This document shows, piece after piece, positions 27,067 through 36,765 of a DNA stretch of 64,000 nt. The notes beneath the pieces were generated by a model, which did no database searches, was not told where the DNA came from, and saw only the letters and a program-made list of their open reading frames with translations. The DNA is from Bacteroidales bacterium (GTDB lineage Bacteria; Bacteroidota; Bacteroidia; Bacteroidales; UBA932), in the NCBI GenBank assembly GCA_017548985.1, contig JAFYYW010000037.1:1-64000 (forward strand). Reading direction: 5' to 3'. Made by a program: the position numbers and the translations under genes. Numbering within the stretch: position 1 is the stretch's first letter; each line of letters starts with the position of its first letter.

Positions 27067-27288
27067 TTAGTATTCTTCCTCATTAAAGAAGAAATCCTCT
27101 TTGGTCGGATAGTCGGGCCAGATATCCTCGATGGATTCGTAAATCTCACCGTCATCTTCGAGCTCCGTGAGGTTCTCTATGACCTCCTCGGGAGCGCCGG
27201 AACGGTTGGCATAGTCAATCAGTTCTTCCTTTGACGCCGGCCATGGAGCATCGTCCAGGCTGCTGGCAAGTTCAAGAGTCCAATACAT
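27067..27288 (-). CDS. DUF2795 domain small acidic protein
   Basis: 73 residues, whole-length DUF2795: YWTLELASSLDDAPWPASKEELIDYA, SGAPEEVIENLTELEDDGE and a very acidic tail ending FFFNEEEY. Such small soluble proteins are common in Bacteroidota and their function is unknown. It has its own terminator and is divergent from folE. Confidence 0.88.
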   Translation of the reverse strand: MYWTLELASSLDDAPWPASKEELIDYANRSGAPEEVIENLTELEDDGEIYESIEDIWPDYPTKEDFFFNEEEY

Positions 27289-27396
27289 ATTCGTACAATT
27301 AGTTAATAGTCAACAACTTACGTTATTATTCCGGTGCCGGGCACCATATTTGCCGCAAAGATATGCAAAAAATCTAAACTATAATGATTTTTTGGC

Positions 27397-27404
27397 TAAT
27401 TTTG
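27397..27404 (+). promoter_or_regulatory. Promoter -7 box of folE
   Basis: TAATTTTG matches TAnnTTTG and lies 38 bp before the folE ATG. Confidence 0.4.
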
Positions 27405-27442
27405 CATGACAAGCGAACCATTCAACAACTGTACCACATATA

Positions 27443-28030
27443 ATGGCTTTCGAGAAGATAGAAAAATACGACGAGAATACCACGAGAGAGATCGCCGCTA
27501 GAGTCAAGGAGATTCTCAGTCTTTTGGGGGAAGACCCTGAAAGAGAAGGACTCGTAAAGACCCCTGAAAGGGTGGCGAAATCACTCCAGTTTCTGACCCA
27601 AGGTTATTCCCAAAACGGTGAACAAATCATCAAATCTGCGATTTTCGACGAGAAGTACCAGCAGATGGTCCTGGTGAAGGACATCGAGTTGTATTCGATG
27701 TGCGAGCATCACATGCTGCCCTTTATCGGCAAGTGTCATGTGGCGTACATCCCCAACGGGAAAATCACCGGACTAAGCAAGATCGCCAGGATAGTCGAGA
27801 CCTACGCTCGCAGGCTGCAAGTCCAGGAAAGGCTGACAGTGCAGATCAGGGATTGCATCGTGGATGCCCTGAAACCTTTGGGAGTGGCCGTAGTGATCGA
27901 GGCCATGCACACTTGCATGTCACTGAGAGGGGTGCAGAAGTCGAACGCTATCACCACGACATCGGCCTTCTCGGGAATATTCCTCAGTTCCGCCCGCACC
28001 AGGAACGAGTTCCTCAACCTGATCAAATAG
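27443..28030 (+). CDS. folE: GTP cyclohydrolase I
   Basis: 195 residues, the usual length. It converts GTP to 7,8-dihydroneopterin triphosphate, the first step of tetrahydrofolate synthesis. The zinc site and signature are intact: [40 protein letters not shown] and the C-terminal [19 protein letters not shown]. It heads a plus-strand cluster with a lytic transglycosylase and a DUF4251 lipoprotein gene, a common type of mixed Bacteroidota housekeeping operon without an obvious pathway link. Confidence 0.98.
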   Translation: MAFEKIEKYDENTTREIAARVKEILSLLGEDPEREGLVKTPERVAKSLQFLTQGYSQNGEQIIKSAIFDEKYQQMVLVKDIELYSMCEHHMLPFIGKCHVAYIPNGKITGLSKIARIVETYARRLQVQERLTVQIRDCIVDALKPLGVAVVIEAMHTCMSLRGVQKSNAITTTSAFSGIFLSSARTRNEFLNLIK

Positions 28031-28054
28031 AGTTATTTAACAATCGCCCCGAAT

Positions 28055-28933
28055 ATGAGAAAGTTCATCGCCACCCTACTCCTGATCATGGCTGGAGCCA
28101 GCCTCTCATGGGGTCAGATGTACGTCCAGGAGAACCTCCAATTCAAGTCCCCGAAGGTTCCGCAATATGTCGTTTTCGCAGGTGACACGGTTCGTTTCAA
28201 CCGAAGCGACCTCAACGAGAGGATGGACCGGGAACTGATCGCTTTCACATATTCCCACACCAATTCCCTGCTGATGCTCAAGCGGTCTGACCGCGTTTTC
28301 AGGGAGATCGAGCCTATTTTGAAACTGTATGGGATACCGGACGACTTGAAATATCTGATGGCCATAGAGAGCAATTTGAGTCCCAAGGCCCTATCGACAG
28401 TCGGAGCCGCCGGCCTGTGGCAATTCACGAAGACCACCGGGCGGGAATTCGGGCTGGTTATAGACAACGAGGTCGATGAGCGTTACAATATCGAGAAAGA
28501 GACGATAGCCGCATGCCAGTTCCTAAAGCGCGCCTATGACAAATACAAGGATTGGATGACTGTCGCCGCCAGCTACAACGCCGGACAAGGGGGAATATCG
28601 AAAAGGCTAGCCGACCAGAGACAGAAATCCGCCATGGACCTGTTCCTTGTCGAGGAGACCTCCAGATACATGTTCCGGGTCCTGGTCGCGAAAATGTTTT
28701 TCGAGAGGCCTGAGGATTTCGGTTTCAAGGTAGACCAATTCGAGAAATATCCTTATCATCCGCCGAAGAATATCGTGACCGTCAGCGGCCCTATTGAGAA
28801 TCTGGTGGATTTCGCGGAGAAGAATGGCTGCAGTTACTTCAAGTTAAAGGAAGCGAACCTCTGGCTGCGTGACAGCAAACTCGTAAACAAAGCCGGAAAA
28901 ACATACAAGATTATTATTCCAAGCGATAAATGA
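28055..28933 (+). CDS. Exported lytic murein transglycosylase (SLT domain, MltD-like)
   Basis: 292 residues with a Sec signal ending near WGQ. The SLT domain shows the catalytic Glu in YLMAIESNLSPKALSTVGAA, then GLWQFTKTTGREFGL and AASYNAGQGGISKRL. These enzymes cleave peptidoglycan between MurNAc and GlcNAc, forming 1,6-anhydroMurNAc. The final 55 residues (NIVTVSGPIENLVDFAEKNG onward, ending YKIIIPSDK) look like a single degenerate LysM-type cell-wall module; E. coli MltD has two clear LysM modules, so this copy is short. Its stop codon overlaps an in-frame ATG of the DUF4251 gene. Confidence 0.92.
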   Translation: MRKFIATLLLIMAGASLSWGQMYVQENLQFKSPKVPQYVVFAGDTVRFNRSDLNERMDRELIAFTYSHTNSLLMLKRSDRVFREIEPILKLYGIPDDLKYLMAIESNLSPKALSTVGAAGLWQFTKTTGREFGLVIDNEVDERYNIEKETIAACQFLKRAYDKYKDWMTVAASYNAGQGGISKRLADQRQKSAMDLFLVEETSRYMFRVLVAKMFFERPEDFGFKVDQFEKYPYHPPKNIVTVSGPIENLVDFAEKNGCSYFKLKEANLWLRDSKLVNKAGKTYKIIIPSDK

Positions 28934-28941
28934 GAGACACC

Positions 28942-29445
28942 ATGAGAAGGATCTTTTTATTTGTTATTGCCATAACCGCCCTCACACTAAGCGGATGCGG
29001 CTCACTCCGGATGACTCCAGAGGAGAAAGCCGCCGTCGAGGCACAGATCGCGGAGAACATGGACAACCGGACATACTTTATTGATGTCGACCAGGTTCTT
29101 CCCAGAAGAGGCTCGACAAGGCATGTCACCAACTATTCGCTCACGGTCAATGGAGACAAACTGATCTCCCATCTCCCCTACTTCGGACAGGCATGGAATA
29201 TTCCATACGGAGGAGGGAAAGGGATGAGCTTCGAGTCAAAGATAAGCGACTACATCGAGTCATATCCCAAGCCTGACAGGAGACAGATCACCCTCGCCAC
29301 CAACAATGGCGAGGACACATTCGTGTTCGTGATAGAGGTCTTCAACAATGGCAAGGCAACCATTGATGTGCGTTCCAGGAACCGGGAACCGATCGCCTAT
29401 TACGGGATGATGAGTACTACTCCCCCGGATCAATCAGAGAGATAA
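28942..29445 (+). CDS. DUF4251 lipoprotein
   Basis: 167 residues from MRRIFLFVIAITALTLSGC at 28942; an earlier ATG at 28930 (overlapping the transglycosylase stop as ATGA) adds four residues. The lipobox is LSGC. The DUF4251 domain is seen in NYSLTVNGDKLISHLPYFGQ, YGGGKGMSFESKI and FVFVIEVFNNGKATIDVRSR. Function is unknown. It ends 16 bp inside the convergent DUF47 gene. Confidence 0.88.
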   Translation: MRRIFLFVIAITALTLSGCGSLRMTPEEKAAVEAQIAENMDNRTYFIDVDQVLPRRGSTRHVTNYSLTVNGDKLISHLPYFGQAWNIPYGGGKGMSFESKISDYIESYPKPDRRQITLATNNGEDTFVFVIEVFNNGKATIDVRSRNREPIAYYGMMSTTPPDQSER

Positions 29446-30089
29446 TTCAAAAGAAGATTCCTGACCCGGTCAGAGATCTTCTTGTGGGCGTCTGTGGTGT
29501 TCTCTAGCATCTCAGCGAGATTCTTGTACTTGATCAGCTCACGCACATCGCTCACATTGCTGAACACGAAACCTATATACTCCTCATAGGCTTCGTCAGC
29601 TGTGTGCTCAAGCTCAGTGACCCTGTCGCAACAGAGCAAGATCGCTGTCAGGTTGCCCCGGATGTCATTTAGAAGCGGAAACATGTCCTGCAAGGCTCCG
29701 GACTGGGATTTGGCTATCTGGGCAAGCTCCACCAGTTGGTCATCAATATGCTCAGGCTGATAGATAAGCACAGCTTTCGAGACATCTTTTATCACGTCGA
29801 TGCAGTCATCCATAGCCATCGAAACCGACTGGAGATCAAGCTTGTTGATTTTCATCATCAGGCCTCCGGAAAGCATCTCATGGAATTCGCTCAGCAAAGC
29901 ATCACCCTGCACCTCACAAGTCTTTATCTGTTTCTCAAGACCCTGCCAGGCGCTCCGGTCGGGAGTCGAGAACATCGTCGCCAACAAAGAGGATGATTTC
30001 GAGATGAAATCGGCCTGCTGGATCAGGATAGGGATGTAATCATGCTTCCCTCCCCTGAACATCATCTTAATCTTTTTATAAAGGGTCAT
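29430..30089 (-). CDS. DUF47 (PhoU-like) protein
   Basis: 219 residues, nearly all alpha-helical, with the DUF47/PhoU-related pattern: LIQQADFISKSSSLLATMF, EVQGDALLSEFHEMLSGG, DLQSVSMAMDDCIDVIKDVS and ELEHTADEAYEEYIGFVFS. Family members usually stand beside a PiT phosphate transporter and modulate phosphate uptake. No such transporter is present here, so its partner must be elsewhere, or the protein works alone. The last 16 bp overlap the convergent DUF4251 gene. Confidence 0.9.
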   Translation of the reverse strand: MTLYKKIKMMFRGGKHDYIPILIQQADFISKSSSLLATMFSTPDRSAWQGLEKQIKTCEVQGDALLSEFHEMLSGGLMMKINKLDLQSVSMAMDDCIDVIKDVSKAVLIYQPEHIDDQLVELAQIAKSQSGALQDMFPLLNDIRGNLTAILLCCDRVTELEHTADEAYEEYIGFVFSNVSDVRELIKYKNLAEMLENTTDAHKKISDRVRNLLLNYLSD

Positions 30090-30356
30090 AAAAAAAAAGT
30101 GATTATAAGACTCTGTCCAAAACTCTACCTCAAATTTACAATCTATTCGGGGATTTCACCACATAAAGATAAAAAACTTAAAAAGATCCCGTGATGTTTT
30201 TTAACATCCGGGATCCGACAGCCTGGCTTGAAGTAACTTTGCCGAAGCGATTCCCGTCCGGGTTCTAAATTCACTTGCGGCGGCGTTCTGCCGCGAACCA
30301 TCCTGCTTCAGAATCACAGTCTCATCTACTAAAAATCCTTTCCCGGACGGGATTGC
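30090..30356. other. Non-coding gap with a terminator and an inverted-repeat element
   Basis: No credible coding sequence lies here. The gap holds, left to right, an A-rich stretch, a terminator hairpin (30175-30215) serving the minus strand, a TAACTTTG promoter-like box (30234-30241, plus strand) and a compact pair of inverted repeats (30250-30354). Confidence 0.7.
30175..30215 (-). terminator. Terminator of the DUF4886-to-Stealth operon
   Basis: On the minus strand GATCCCG, GATGTT, a short loop, AACATC and CGGGATC form a stem of 13 pairs with one bulge, followed by TTTTTAAGTTTTTT. It is the strongest hairpin seen in the window and lies about 140 bp beyond the Stealth stop codon. Confidence 0.82.
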
Positions 30357-30357
30357 T
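30246..30357 (+). ncRNA. Candidate structured RNA or MITE-like inverted-repeat element
   Basis: ATTCCCGTCCGGG (30250-30262) and CCCGGACGGGATT (30342-30354) are inverted copies with one mismatch, enclosing 79 bp. Inside, GGTTC/GAACC (30261-30265 and 30295-30299) and GCGGC/GCCGC (30277-30281 and 30290-30294) can form a nested hairpin. A perfect -7 box TAACTTTG ends at 30241, a few bases before the outer stem, so a plus-strand transcript would start close to the stem. No U-tract follows on the plus strand. It could instead be a structured 3' region of the Stealth mRNA on the minus strand, or a small repeat element. It matches no RNA family I recognise. Confidence 0.3.
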
Positions 30358-31238
30358 TATCTGCTCTCAAATCTGCTGGCCTCGGGAAAATGCTTCCCGA
30401 AAGCGTCGAGAACAGCTGAGCGGTACCGCTCAAAATCCTCATCAGTCATGCTCACATCATTGATACACAACAGTTTGTACTTTGGATCCAAGATGTTGGA
30501 GACAATTGTCTCAGGACTATGGACAGCGGGAGAAAGATGCTTGTTGGATATCTTTCCAGGGACGGTCTTCCCCTGAAAATACAAATAATCGAGGAACAGG
30601 TACTGGTTGAAATTCCTTGTCGTCCTCAATCTGGAGACGACATTGAAAATGATGTCCTCGGAAAAAGCGTAGATAGTCTCGCTCTCACTCCGCAACATCG
30701 GTGAGCAGGTGTGCTGTGGACGGACAAAAAACAGCCCAGGGCGTATCCCTAAAGCCTTTCTCGCCTGTCTGTCAGAGTTGCGGACCCTTTTCTTATACTT
30801 CCCGGCGGCGAAAAGATGCTTGGCGAACCCGATCACAGCCTTCCCATCCCTGAAGAAGTCTGAATGGGAGCAATCCTTCACAGGGAACATGTCATCATTG
30901 AAATAAAGGAACTCTTCCGAAAGGCCGGGAATCTTGTGAAGGAACATCTCGATCGTAGTGCTGTTGAAGGTGGGCAGGAACTGTTCGGGGATGATATCCT
31001 TGTGAAGGACTATGCGGACCGCCGAACGATTCACCCAATCCGGCACCTGGGTCTCTCCGGAAACCACAAGAAACACATTCTCTATCGAAGGAATATGCCT
31101 CTCAATGCCTCTCAACAGGTATTTCAGAGTACCCCAGTCCCTGAAGCGTTTAGACAGCATCTCCCCTCCGACTGTGGACGAGTATTCAGCCTGCCAGACA
31201 GGATCGAGACCATTGACAAATGTTATGACAGCATCCAT
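30357..31238 (-). CDS. Stealth-family polysaccharide phosphotransferase
   Basis: 293 residues from MDAVITFVNGLDPVWQ at 31238; upstream ATGs lie within the GT2 gene. Stealth conserved regions are visible: CR1 (DAVITFVNGLDPVW), CR2 (RDWGTLKYLLRGIERHIPSI, VFLVVSGETQVPDWVN and FNSTTIEMFLHKIPGLSEEF ending in YFNDDMFPV) and a later block with QHTCSPMLRSE. Stealth enzymes transfer sugar-1-phosphate during capsule or surface glycan synthesis, using a nucleotide-sugar donor. It is the last gene of its operon, 10 bp after a glycosyltransferase, suggesting joint action on a surface polysaccharide. Confidence 0.9.
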   Translation of the reverse strand: MDAVITFVNGLDPVWQAEYSSTVGGEMLSKRFRDWGTLKYLLRGIERHIPSIENVFLVVSGETQVPDWVNRSAVRIVLHKDIIPEQFLPTFNSTTIEMFLHKIPGLSEEFLYFNDDMFPVKDCSHSDFFRDGKAVIGFAKHLFAAGKYKKRVRNSDRQARKALGIRPGLFFVRPQHTCSPMLRSESETIYAFSEDIIFNVVSRLRTTRNFNQYLFLDYLYFQGKTVPGKISNKHLSPAVHSPETIVSNILDPKYKLLCINDVSMTDEDFERYRSAVLDAFGKHFPEASRFESR

Positions 31239-31248
31239 CACTTTGAGA

Positions 31249-32121
31249 TTAACCTTGTTCCATTGATTGAATAAAAGCACCTTCCGCCATGGACTCGACT
31301 CTCCACTTCCTCAACGCGGGATATTCCCGGATCAGGGAAGGAATATCCCTCAAAGGAAGCGTGGACAACCATCGCAGCGCCATCAGGCACTGGCGGATGG
31401 GTTGCCAGACAGATTGGACAAAGAAAGAAGAGTTCGGGTCGCTCAAACGGACCTTTGAATATTGGTAGTTGAGATAGATCCTCTCCGGCTTCGATTTCTT
31501 CCTCGCCTGCCTGTCATGAACGGCTTTCGCGGAAGTCAGCACACCTATGCGGAAGCCATGAAACCTGACCCGGTCGCAGTAATTGTTGTCTTCCCCATAA
31601 TGCTGGAAGGCCGGGGAGAACAAACCTGTCTTCCTAAGGCATTCAGATGAAATCATCCAATGGGCGGCCATGACAAACCGCACCGGATTGACCTTCGCCG
31701 AGGGTTCCATAGACCCGTGATAATGCCTCCGGAACCGTTTGTCCGGAGTCGCCATATCCGGCCGTAATTGGAGAGGGCTGATTATCCCAAAATCGCTGTC
31801 AGAATACGCTCCAATCAATTTCTCGAATGTGTCGGGCATCACCCAGGCATCCTGGTTCAAAAGATAGACGAAGTCATAGCCGTTTTCCAAGGCATACTTG
31901 AGTCCGAGATCATTAGCCCTCGCGAACCCCAGGTTCTTTTCACGGCGGATCAATATCGCTTGAGGGAAACGTTCCTCGACAAAGCCGGCTGAACCATCGG
32001 TAGAATTGTTGTCGATAACGAACAAATCCGCCTTTATCGTGCTGGTCAGAACCGAGCCGAGGCAACGTTCCAACCATCGCATACCATTGAAAACCACCAC
32101 TATGACCAAAAGACGGCTCAT
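31249..32121 (-). CDS. Family 2 glycosyltransferase (rhamnosyltransferase-like)
   Basis: 290 residues. The GT-A fold is shown by VIVVFNGMRWLERCLGSVL, the DNNSTDGS block (about 36-43), FARANDLGLKYALENGYDFV and YLLNQDAWVMPDTFEKL, where N-Q-D replaces the DxD metal motif as in many GT2 rhamnosyltransferases. AHWMISSECLRKTGLFSPAF and HYGEDNNYCDRVRFHG complete the family pattern. No membrane segments are evident. Its start overlaps the end of uvrA by 4 bp (ATGA), so it is translationally coupled to a DNA-repair gene, an unusual partner. Confidence 0.92.
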   Translation of the reverse strand: MSRLLVIVVVFNGMRWLERCLGSVLTSTIKADLFVIDNNSTDGSAGFVEERFPQAILIRREKNLGFARANDLGLKYALENGYDFVYLLNQDAWVMPDTFEKLIGAYSDSDFGIISPLQLRPDMATPDKRFRRHYHGSMEPSAKVNPVRFVMAAHWMISSECLRKTGLFSPAFQHYGEDNNYCDRVRFHGFRIGVLTSAKAVHDRQARKKSKPERIYLNYQYSKVRLSDPNSSFFVQSVWQPIRQCLMALRWLSTLPLRDIPSLIREYPALRKWRVESMAEGAFIQSMEQG

Positions 32122-34994
32122 ATTCCTGACGCTGCTCTGAGATACTTGGCGGTAAAAGAGTCCTCCCTGGTCATGAGGTCTTCAGGTGTGCCGGCGAATA
32201 CTACCTCGCCTCCCCTGTCGCCCGCGTCGGGCCCAAGATCTATAACCCAGTCGGCGGCCCTTATAACGTCCATGTTATGCTCGACGACAATAACCGTGTG
32301 TCCCTTGTCCAGAAGCACATCAAAGGCCTTAAGCAGCTTCTCCACATCGAAGAAATGGAGACCTGTGGTGGGCTCGTCAAACAGGAACAGGATCTTCTCC
32401 CTGCGTACCGATGAAGAGTCCTCACTCAAAGAGAGGAAATAGGCCAGTTTGATTCTCTGGCTCTCTCCACCGGAAAGAGTGGATGAGCTCTGGCCCAATT
32501 TGATGTAAGACAGTCCGACATCCACGAGCGGACGCAGCCTGCGGGCGATCTGCTTGGCCAGATCCTCGGACTGGGACCCGAAGAACCCGATGGCCTCCTC
32601 AACACTCATATTAAGGATGTCATCGATATTCTTCCCTTTATAACGGACCTCTAGGATGTCCGGCTTGAATCTCTTTCCACCACATGACTCGCAGACCATC
32701 GTGACGTCAGCCATGAACTGCATCGGGATGCGTACAAAGCCGTCTCCCTGACATTCCGGACAACGTCCTCCCTCCTGGTTGAAGGAGAAATAGGAAGGTG
32801 TATATCCGTTGATCTTGGCATATTGCTGGTCGGAGAGAAGCTTGCGTATGTCGTCGTAAACCTTGAGATAAGTCACGGCGTTCGACCTGGAGCTCTTGCC
32901 GATGGGATTCTGGTCCACATATTCGACCCTGGTGACCCGGTCGAGGTTGCCGGAGAGCTTCCGGAACACTCCCGGAAGGTCACCCGTTTGGTTTATCCTA
33001 CGGTACAGGGCGGGATAAAGGATATCTCCGACCAATGATGACTTCCCGGAGCCACTGACCCCTGAAACGACTGTCAGCGCCCCAAGAGGGAACTTAACAT
33101 CTATATCCTTGAGGTTATGTTCCATGGCGCCTTCGACAGATATGGAATATTGCCACCAGCGTTTCTCCCTGACATATCTTTTTTTCTTCCCGGTCAGGTA
33201 TTGGAGTGTCAATGAACCATTGACCGCTGACGCGGGAAGTTTGGCGCTAATCTTCCCTTGGAACACCACCTCACCTCCATCAACTCCGGCGAGAGGCCCC
33301 ATGTCAATCAGCATATCAGCCGACCTGATTATCTCCTCATCATGCTCGACCACAACGACAGTGTTGCCAAGGTCCCTCAGCCGTCTCAGGACTGAGATCA
33401 ACCTGTCCGTGTCCCTTGGGTGAAGGCCTATGCTGGGCTCGTCGAGGATGTACATCGAACCGACGAGTGAGCTACCGAGGGCTGTCACAAGATTTATCCG
33501 CTGGCTCTCTCCACCCGAGAGGGTGTTGCAAGCCCGGCTCAATGTCAAGTAGGAAAGTCCGACATCGCTTATGTACCTCAGACGGGAAACGATCTCCTCA
33601 ACCGCCTTATGGACTATTCCGTTCTCATAATCAGTAAGTTCCAGCTTACTGAAAAAGTCAAGCGACTGTTCCACGTTCATGTCGAGCAGCTCGGCTATGG
33701 TCTTTCCGCCGACTTTGACATACAGAGCCTCGGGACGTAACCTTGACCCGTGGCAAGCGTGGCATGTCGTGCGTCCGGAGAAGCGGCTCAACATATATTT
33801 GTACTGGATCTTGTAGCGGTTGGCCTCGACCCAGGTGAAGAATTCGTTGATGCCGATGATGGAGTCCTCATCTCCCTCGACACTATGTCCGTTCCAAAGG
33901 AGATTCTTGATTTCCGGTGACAGATTGCAATACGGCTCAAAGATCGGAATATGGTATCTCTCAGCCACTTGCACAAGATGATCCTTGAACCAGCCCATCT
34001 TGTCCCCTCTCCAGCACGCGATAGCGCCGTCATATATGCTCTTGCTCTTGTCAGGGATGACAAGATCCTCGCTTACACCTATGATTTTCCCGAGACCGCC
34101 ACAGACCGGACAGGCTCCCAAAGGGCTGTTGAAAGAGAAAAGGTACTCATCCGGCTCCCGGAAGGTCATACCATCCATCTCGAAACGGTTGGAGAAAGAC
34201 TCCCTTCCACCGTCCTTGACCAAGATCAGGTTGCCTTCACCTTCCCGGAAAGCGTTGTCAATCGAAGACCGTAGCCTGGTCTGCAGGTCCTCCCAATCCG
34301 TTTGTGGCCACGGCGAACCGTCATCTGAAAAAGGAAGACAGGATTTGAACACAGGAAGTTTGAGGCGATCGACAAGCAGGAACAGCTCGTCGGGATACTC
34401 GCCCTTATCCGCCATCCGCATGATGTCTTCGATTCGGATGACACCATCCGGGCCATAGAATCTTGAATAACCCTCCTCCTTTAAGCGGAGCATCAACTCG
34501 ACCTTGTCCTCCCTATTTTCCCAATCCAGGTCAGCGAGTATGTAAAGAGTGCGGGTGTCGCCCGAAAGGATACTCGCCATGACATCGCCCTGTCCATGGC
34601 ATTTCACCTCCCTACCGCTGATCGGGGAATATGTACGCCCGATTCTGGCGAGTATAATCCTCAGATAATCATATATTTCCGTAGTAGTGGCTACTGTGGA
34701 GCGAGGATTCTTGACATTGACTTTCTGCTCAATGGCGATCGCTGGGGGAATGCCCTCGATAGACTCGACATCCGGCTTGCTCATCCTCCCGAGGAATTGT
34801 CTGGCGTAGGAACTCAAGCTTTCAGCGAAACGTCTCTGGCCTTCGGCGAAAAGAGTGTCGAAAGCAAGTGAGGACTTTCCCGAGCCGGATATGCCCGTGA
34901 CCACCACGAACTTGTTCCGCGGTATCTCTACGGTGATGTCTTTAAGGTTATTGACCTTGGCACCCCTTATGACGATCTTGCCGTCTTCAGGCAT
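32118..34994 (-). CDS. uvrA: Excinuclease ABC subunit A
   Basis: 958 residues, slightly longer than the usual 940. It is the damage-sensing ATPase of nucleotide excision repair, working with UvrB. Both ABC halves are complete: Walker [16 protein letters not shown] and [15 protein letters not shown], signature motifs [12 protein letters not shown] and [12 protein letters not shown], Walker [15 protein letters not shown] and [14 protein letters not shown]. The zinc modules appear as [20 protein letters not shown] and CPECQGDG with CESCGGKRF. It starts 1 bp after the purine nucleoside phosphorylase stop and overlaps the GT2 gene downstream. Confidence 0.98.
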   Translation of the reverse strand: MPEDGKIVIRGAKVNNLKDITVEIPRNKFVVVTGISGSGKSSLAFDTLFAEGQRRFAESLSSYARQFLGRMSKPDVESIEGIPPAIAIEQKVNVKNPRSTVATTTEIYDYLRIILARIGRTYSPISGREVKCHGQGDVMASILSGDTRTLYILADLDWENREDKVELMLRLKEEGYSRFYGPDGVIRIEDIMRMADKGEYPDELFLLVDRLKLPVFKSCLPFSDDGSPWPQTDWEDLQTRLRSSIDNAFREGEGNLILVKDGGRESFSNRFEMDGMTFREPDEYLFSFNSPLGACPVCGGLGKIIGVSEDLVIPDKSKSIYDGAIACWRGDKMGWFKDHLVQVAERYHIPIFEPYCNLSPEIKNLLWNGHSVEGDEDSIIGINEFFTWVEANRYKIQYKYMLSRFSGRTTCHACHGSRLRPEALYVKVGGKTIAELLDMNVEQSLDFFSKLELTDYENGIVHKAVEEIVSRLRYISDVGLSYLTLSRACNTLSGGESQRINLVTALGSSLVGSMYILDEPSIGLHPRDTDRLISVLRRLRDLGNTVVVVEHDEEIIRSADMLIDMGPLAGVDGGEVVFQGKISAKLPASAVNGSLTLQYLTGKKKRYVREKRWWQYSISVEGAMEHNLKDIDVKFPLGALTVVSGVSGSGKSSLVGDILYPALYRRINQTGDLPGVFRKLSGNLDRVTRVEYVDQNPIGKSSRSNAVTYLKVYDDIRKLLSDQQYAKINGYTPSYFSFNQEGGRCPECQGDGFVRIPMQFMADVTMVCESCGGKRFKPDILEVRYKGKNIDDILNMSVEEAIGFFGSQSEDLAKQIARRLRPLVDVGLSYIKLGQSSSTLSGGESQRIKLAYFLSLSEDSSSVRREKILFLFDEPTTGLHFFDVEKLLKAFDVLLDKGHTVIVVEHNMDVIRAADWVIDLGPDAGDRGGEVVFAGTPEDLMTREDSFTAKYLRAASGI

Positions 34995-34995
34995 C

Positions 34996-35829
34996 TTACA
35001 GTCGGGCGATTATAGCTTTGAAAAGTGTGGTCATCTTTGCGGCGGCGGCATCGGCCTGACGGACGATCTCCTCCTCATCCGTAACATAATCAGTGTCTTC
35101 CGGATCATGAGCGACATCCGTGATCACTGACATGCCAAAAACAGGAATATCCGCATGACGGGCAACTATGACCTCAGGAGTAGTGGACATTCCGACCGCG
35201 TCAGCTCCGACAATTCTCATATATTTATACTCATGAGGGGTCTCGTAAGTCGGTCCGGTGCAGGCGAAATACACACCCTTCCTGAGATTCATACCCATAT
35301 CATTCCCGATCTCCTCAGCCATTGCTATAAGACGAGGCTCATATGGACGGGTCATGTCGGGGAACCTGGGTCCGAACTCATCCAGGTTGGGACCGATAAG
35401 GGGATTAGGTATCTGGTTGATATGGTCCGTGATGATCATCAGGTCTCCTGTCTGGAAAGACATGTTGACCCCACCAGCGGCGTTGGAGACGAACAAGTAC
35501 TTGATACCCAGGACCTTCATCACCCGGATCGGAAGGACTACCATGTCCATGTCATATCCCTCATAGTAATGAAGGCGGCCCTGCATGGCCATAACGGTCT
35601 TGCCGCTCAGCGTCCCCACGATAAAGTTACCTTTATGGCCGATCGCGGTTGACACGGGGAATCCGGGAATACTCTTGTAGGGTATGGTGACGGGGTCGAC
35701 AATATCGTCGCTCAGACGTCCGAGACCACTACCAAGAACGATTCCAACTGTCGGCGCAAAACCCTTATTATCAAGAATTTCCTTAATAAAAGCGGCAGCC
35801 TTATGTATCTTCTCCAACCTTGGATCCAT
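34996..35829 (-). CDS. punA: Purine nucleoside phosphorylase (type I, trimeric)
   Basis: 277 residues. It cleaves inosine or guanosine with phosphate to base and ribose-1-phosphate in purine salvage. Family marks are [15 protein letters not shown], the phosphate-site block [52 protein letters not shown] and [14 protein letters not shown]. No signal peptide. It sits 7 bp after the DUF4886 gene and 1 bp before uvrA. Residue evidence does not separate guanosine/inosine preference from broader xanthosine use. Confidence 0.94.
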   Translation of the reverse strand: MDPRLEKIHKAAAFIKEILDNKGFAPTVGIVLGSGLGRLSDDIVDPVTIPYKSIPGFPVSTAIGHKGNFIVGTLSGKTVMAMQGRLHYYEGYDMDMVVLPIRVMKVLGIKYLFVSNAAGGVNMSFQTGDLMIITDHINQIPNPLIGPNLDEFGPRFPDMTRPYEPRLIAMAEEIGNDMGMNLRKGVYFACTGPTYETPHEYKYMRIVGADAVGMSTTPEVIVARHADIPVFGMSVITDVAHDPEDTDYVTDEEEIVRQADAAAAKMTTLFKAIIARL

Positions 35830-35836
35830 CGCGTGA

Positions 35837-36745
35837 TTATTTAAAAGATTCGACAGCCTTTATCGCGCACTTCTGGCAAAGGCTGGCATCTTTCTTTGTG
35901 ATTGAATATTCAGTGTCCTCCAACAAATAAGGATTGCCCTTGACAGACTTGCCCAGCACCGGCTTGATAAGGGTCTCAAACCAAACGCAGGCGGCGATAT
36001 AGCGTCCATGCTGGCGGGTCAGGTGGAAACCGTCCCTGGTCAACTGATAGACCTTGGAGTCCGCGGGGACACGGTTCTCATTGTTAAGCCGTGTCGCCCT
36101 GGCCAGCTGGATAGCCTCACCGGAAGGAATGACGACGGGAACGTTGAAATCCTCCCTCGCCCTTGAGACACAACTCACGATGGCGTCGTACATCGTCTTC
36201 TGGTCATTACCGTAGAATTTGAACGCGCCATGGTCAGAATTGGAGGCATATGCCCATGTCATGTGCCATACAATGGCGGCTTTGGGATTCAGGGCTTCCT
36301 TCCTAATGATTGAGATAAGCTTGGGAGCCCAAAGCTGGTAAGTGTCGTAAGTACCTGAGTTATTGGAGACTTCCTGAATTGTTATTATATCCCAGGGCTC
36401 ATCCTTGAGCCCGTCCAGGATAGTGGCGTTCTTGCTCACTGTCTCCCACTTGTTGCCGGTCGACTTGTAGTAAATGTAGTCCGTCAGTCCTTCCTCATAT
36501 TCCTTGCAATGCCTCTCCAGGGAACAGCCGCCTATGTACAGGCGGGCGATGATGACATTATGGATGCCGGCGGCTTCAAGAAGGCCGGGGACATATTCGG
36601 TACCGTCGTCGGAGAAGCTGTTACCGACAGCGAGAATCCGCAATGTGTCGGGATTCTGAGGCAATGGATAATTCACTATCCGCTCCTGCGCGAGTGTGAC
36701 GATCGCGGCCAAAAGAGCGATGGCGGACAAGAAGAAACGTCTCAT
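35837..36745 (-). CDS. DUF4886 SGNH-hydrolase-like exported protein
   Basis: 302 residues with a Sec signal (MRRFFLSAIALLAAIVTLAQ). The DUF4886 domain begins with the SGNH block I motif as VGNSFSDDGTEYVPGLLEAAG, continues with WDIITIQEVSNNSG (block with Gln/Glu) and PSGEAIQLARATRLN, and has a late LTRDGFHLTRQHGRYIAACVW carrying the D-x-x-H pair. It is therefore probably a periplasmic esterase acting on acylated sugars, but the substrate is unknown. It is the first gene of a five-gene operon with a promoter-like box 20 bp upstream. Confidence 0.87.
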   Translation of the reverse strand: MRRFFLSAIALLAAIVTLAQERIVNYPLPQNPDTLRILAVGNSFSDDGTEYVPGLLEAAGIHNVIIARLYIGGCSLERHCKEYEEGLTDYIYYKSTGNKWETVSKNATILDGLKDEPWDIITIQEVSNNSGTYDTYQLWAPKLISIIRKEALNPKAAIVWHMTWAYASNSDHGAFKFYGNDQKTMYDAIVSCVSRAREDFNVPVVIPSGEAIQLARATRLNNENRVPADSKVYQLTRDGFHLTRQHGRYIAACVWFETLIKPVLGKSVKGNPYLLEDTEYSITKKDASLCQKCAIKAVESFK

Positions 36746-36765
36746 AATAAAAAAGTGATCATTTT

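Noticed and set aside
30246..30357. SRP RNA, 6S RNA or tmRNA at the inverted-repeat element
   Set aside because: The conserved SRP loop sequence and the 6S central bubble are not present and the element is too short for 6S or tmRNA.
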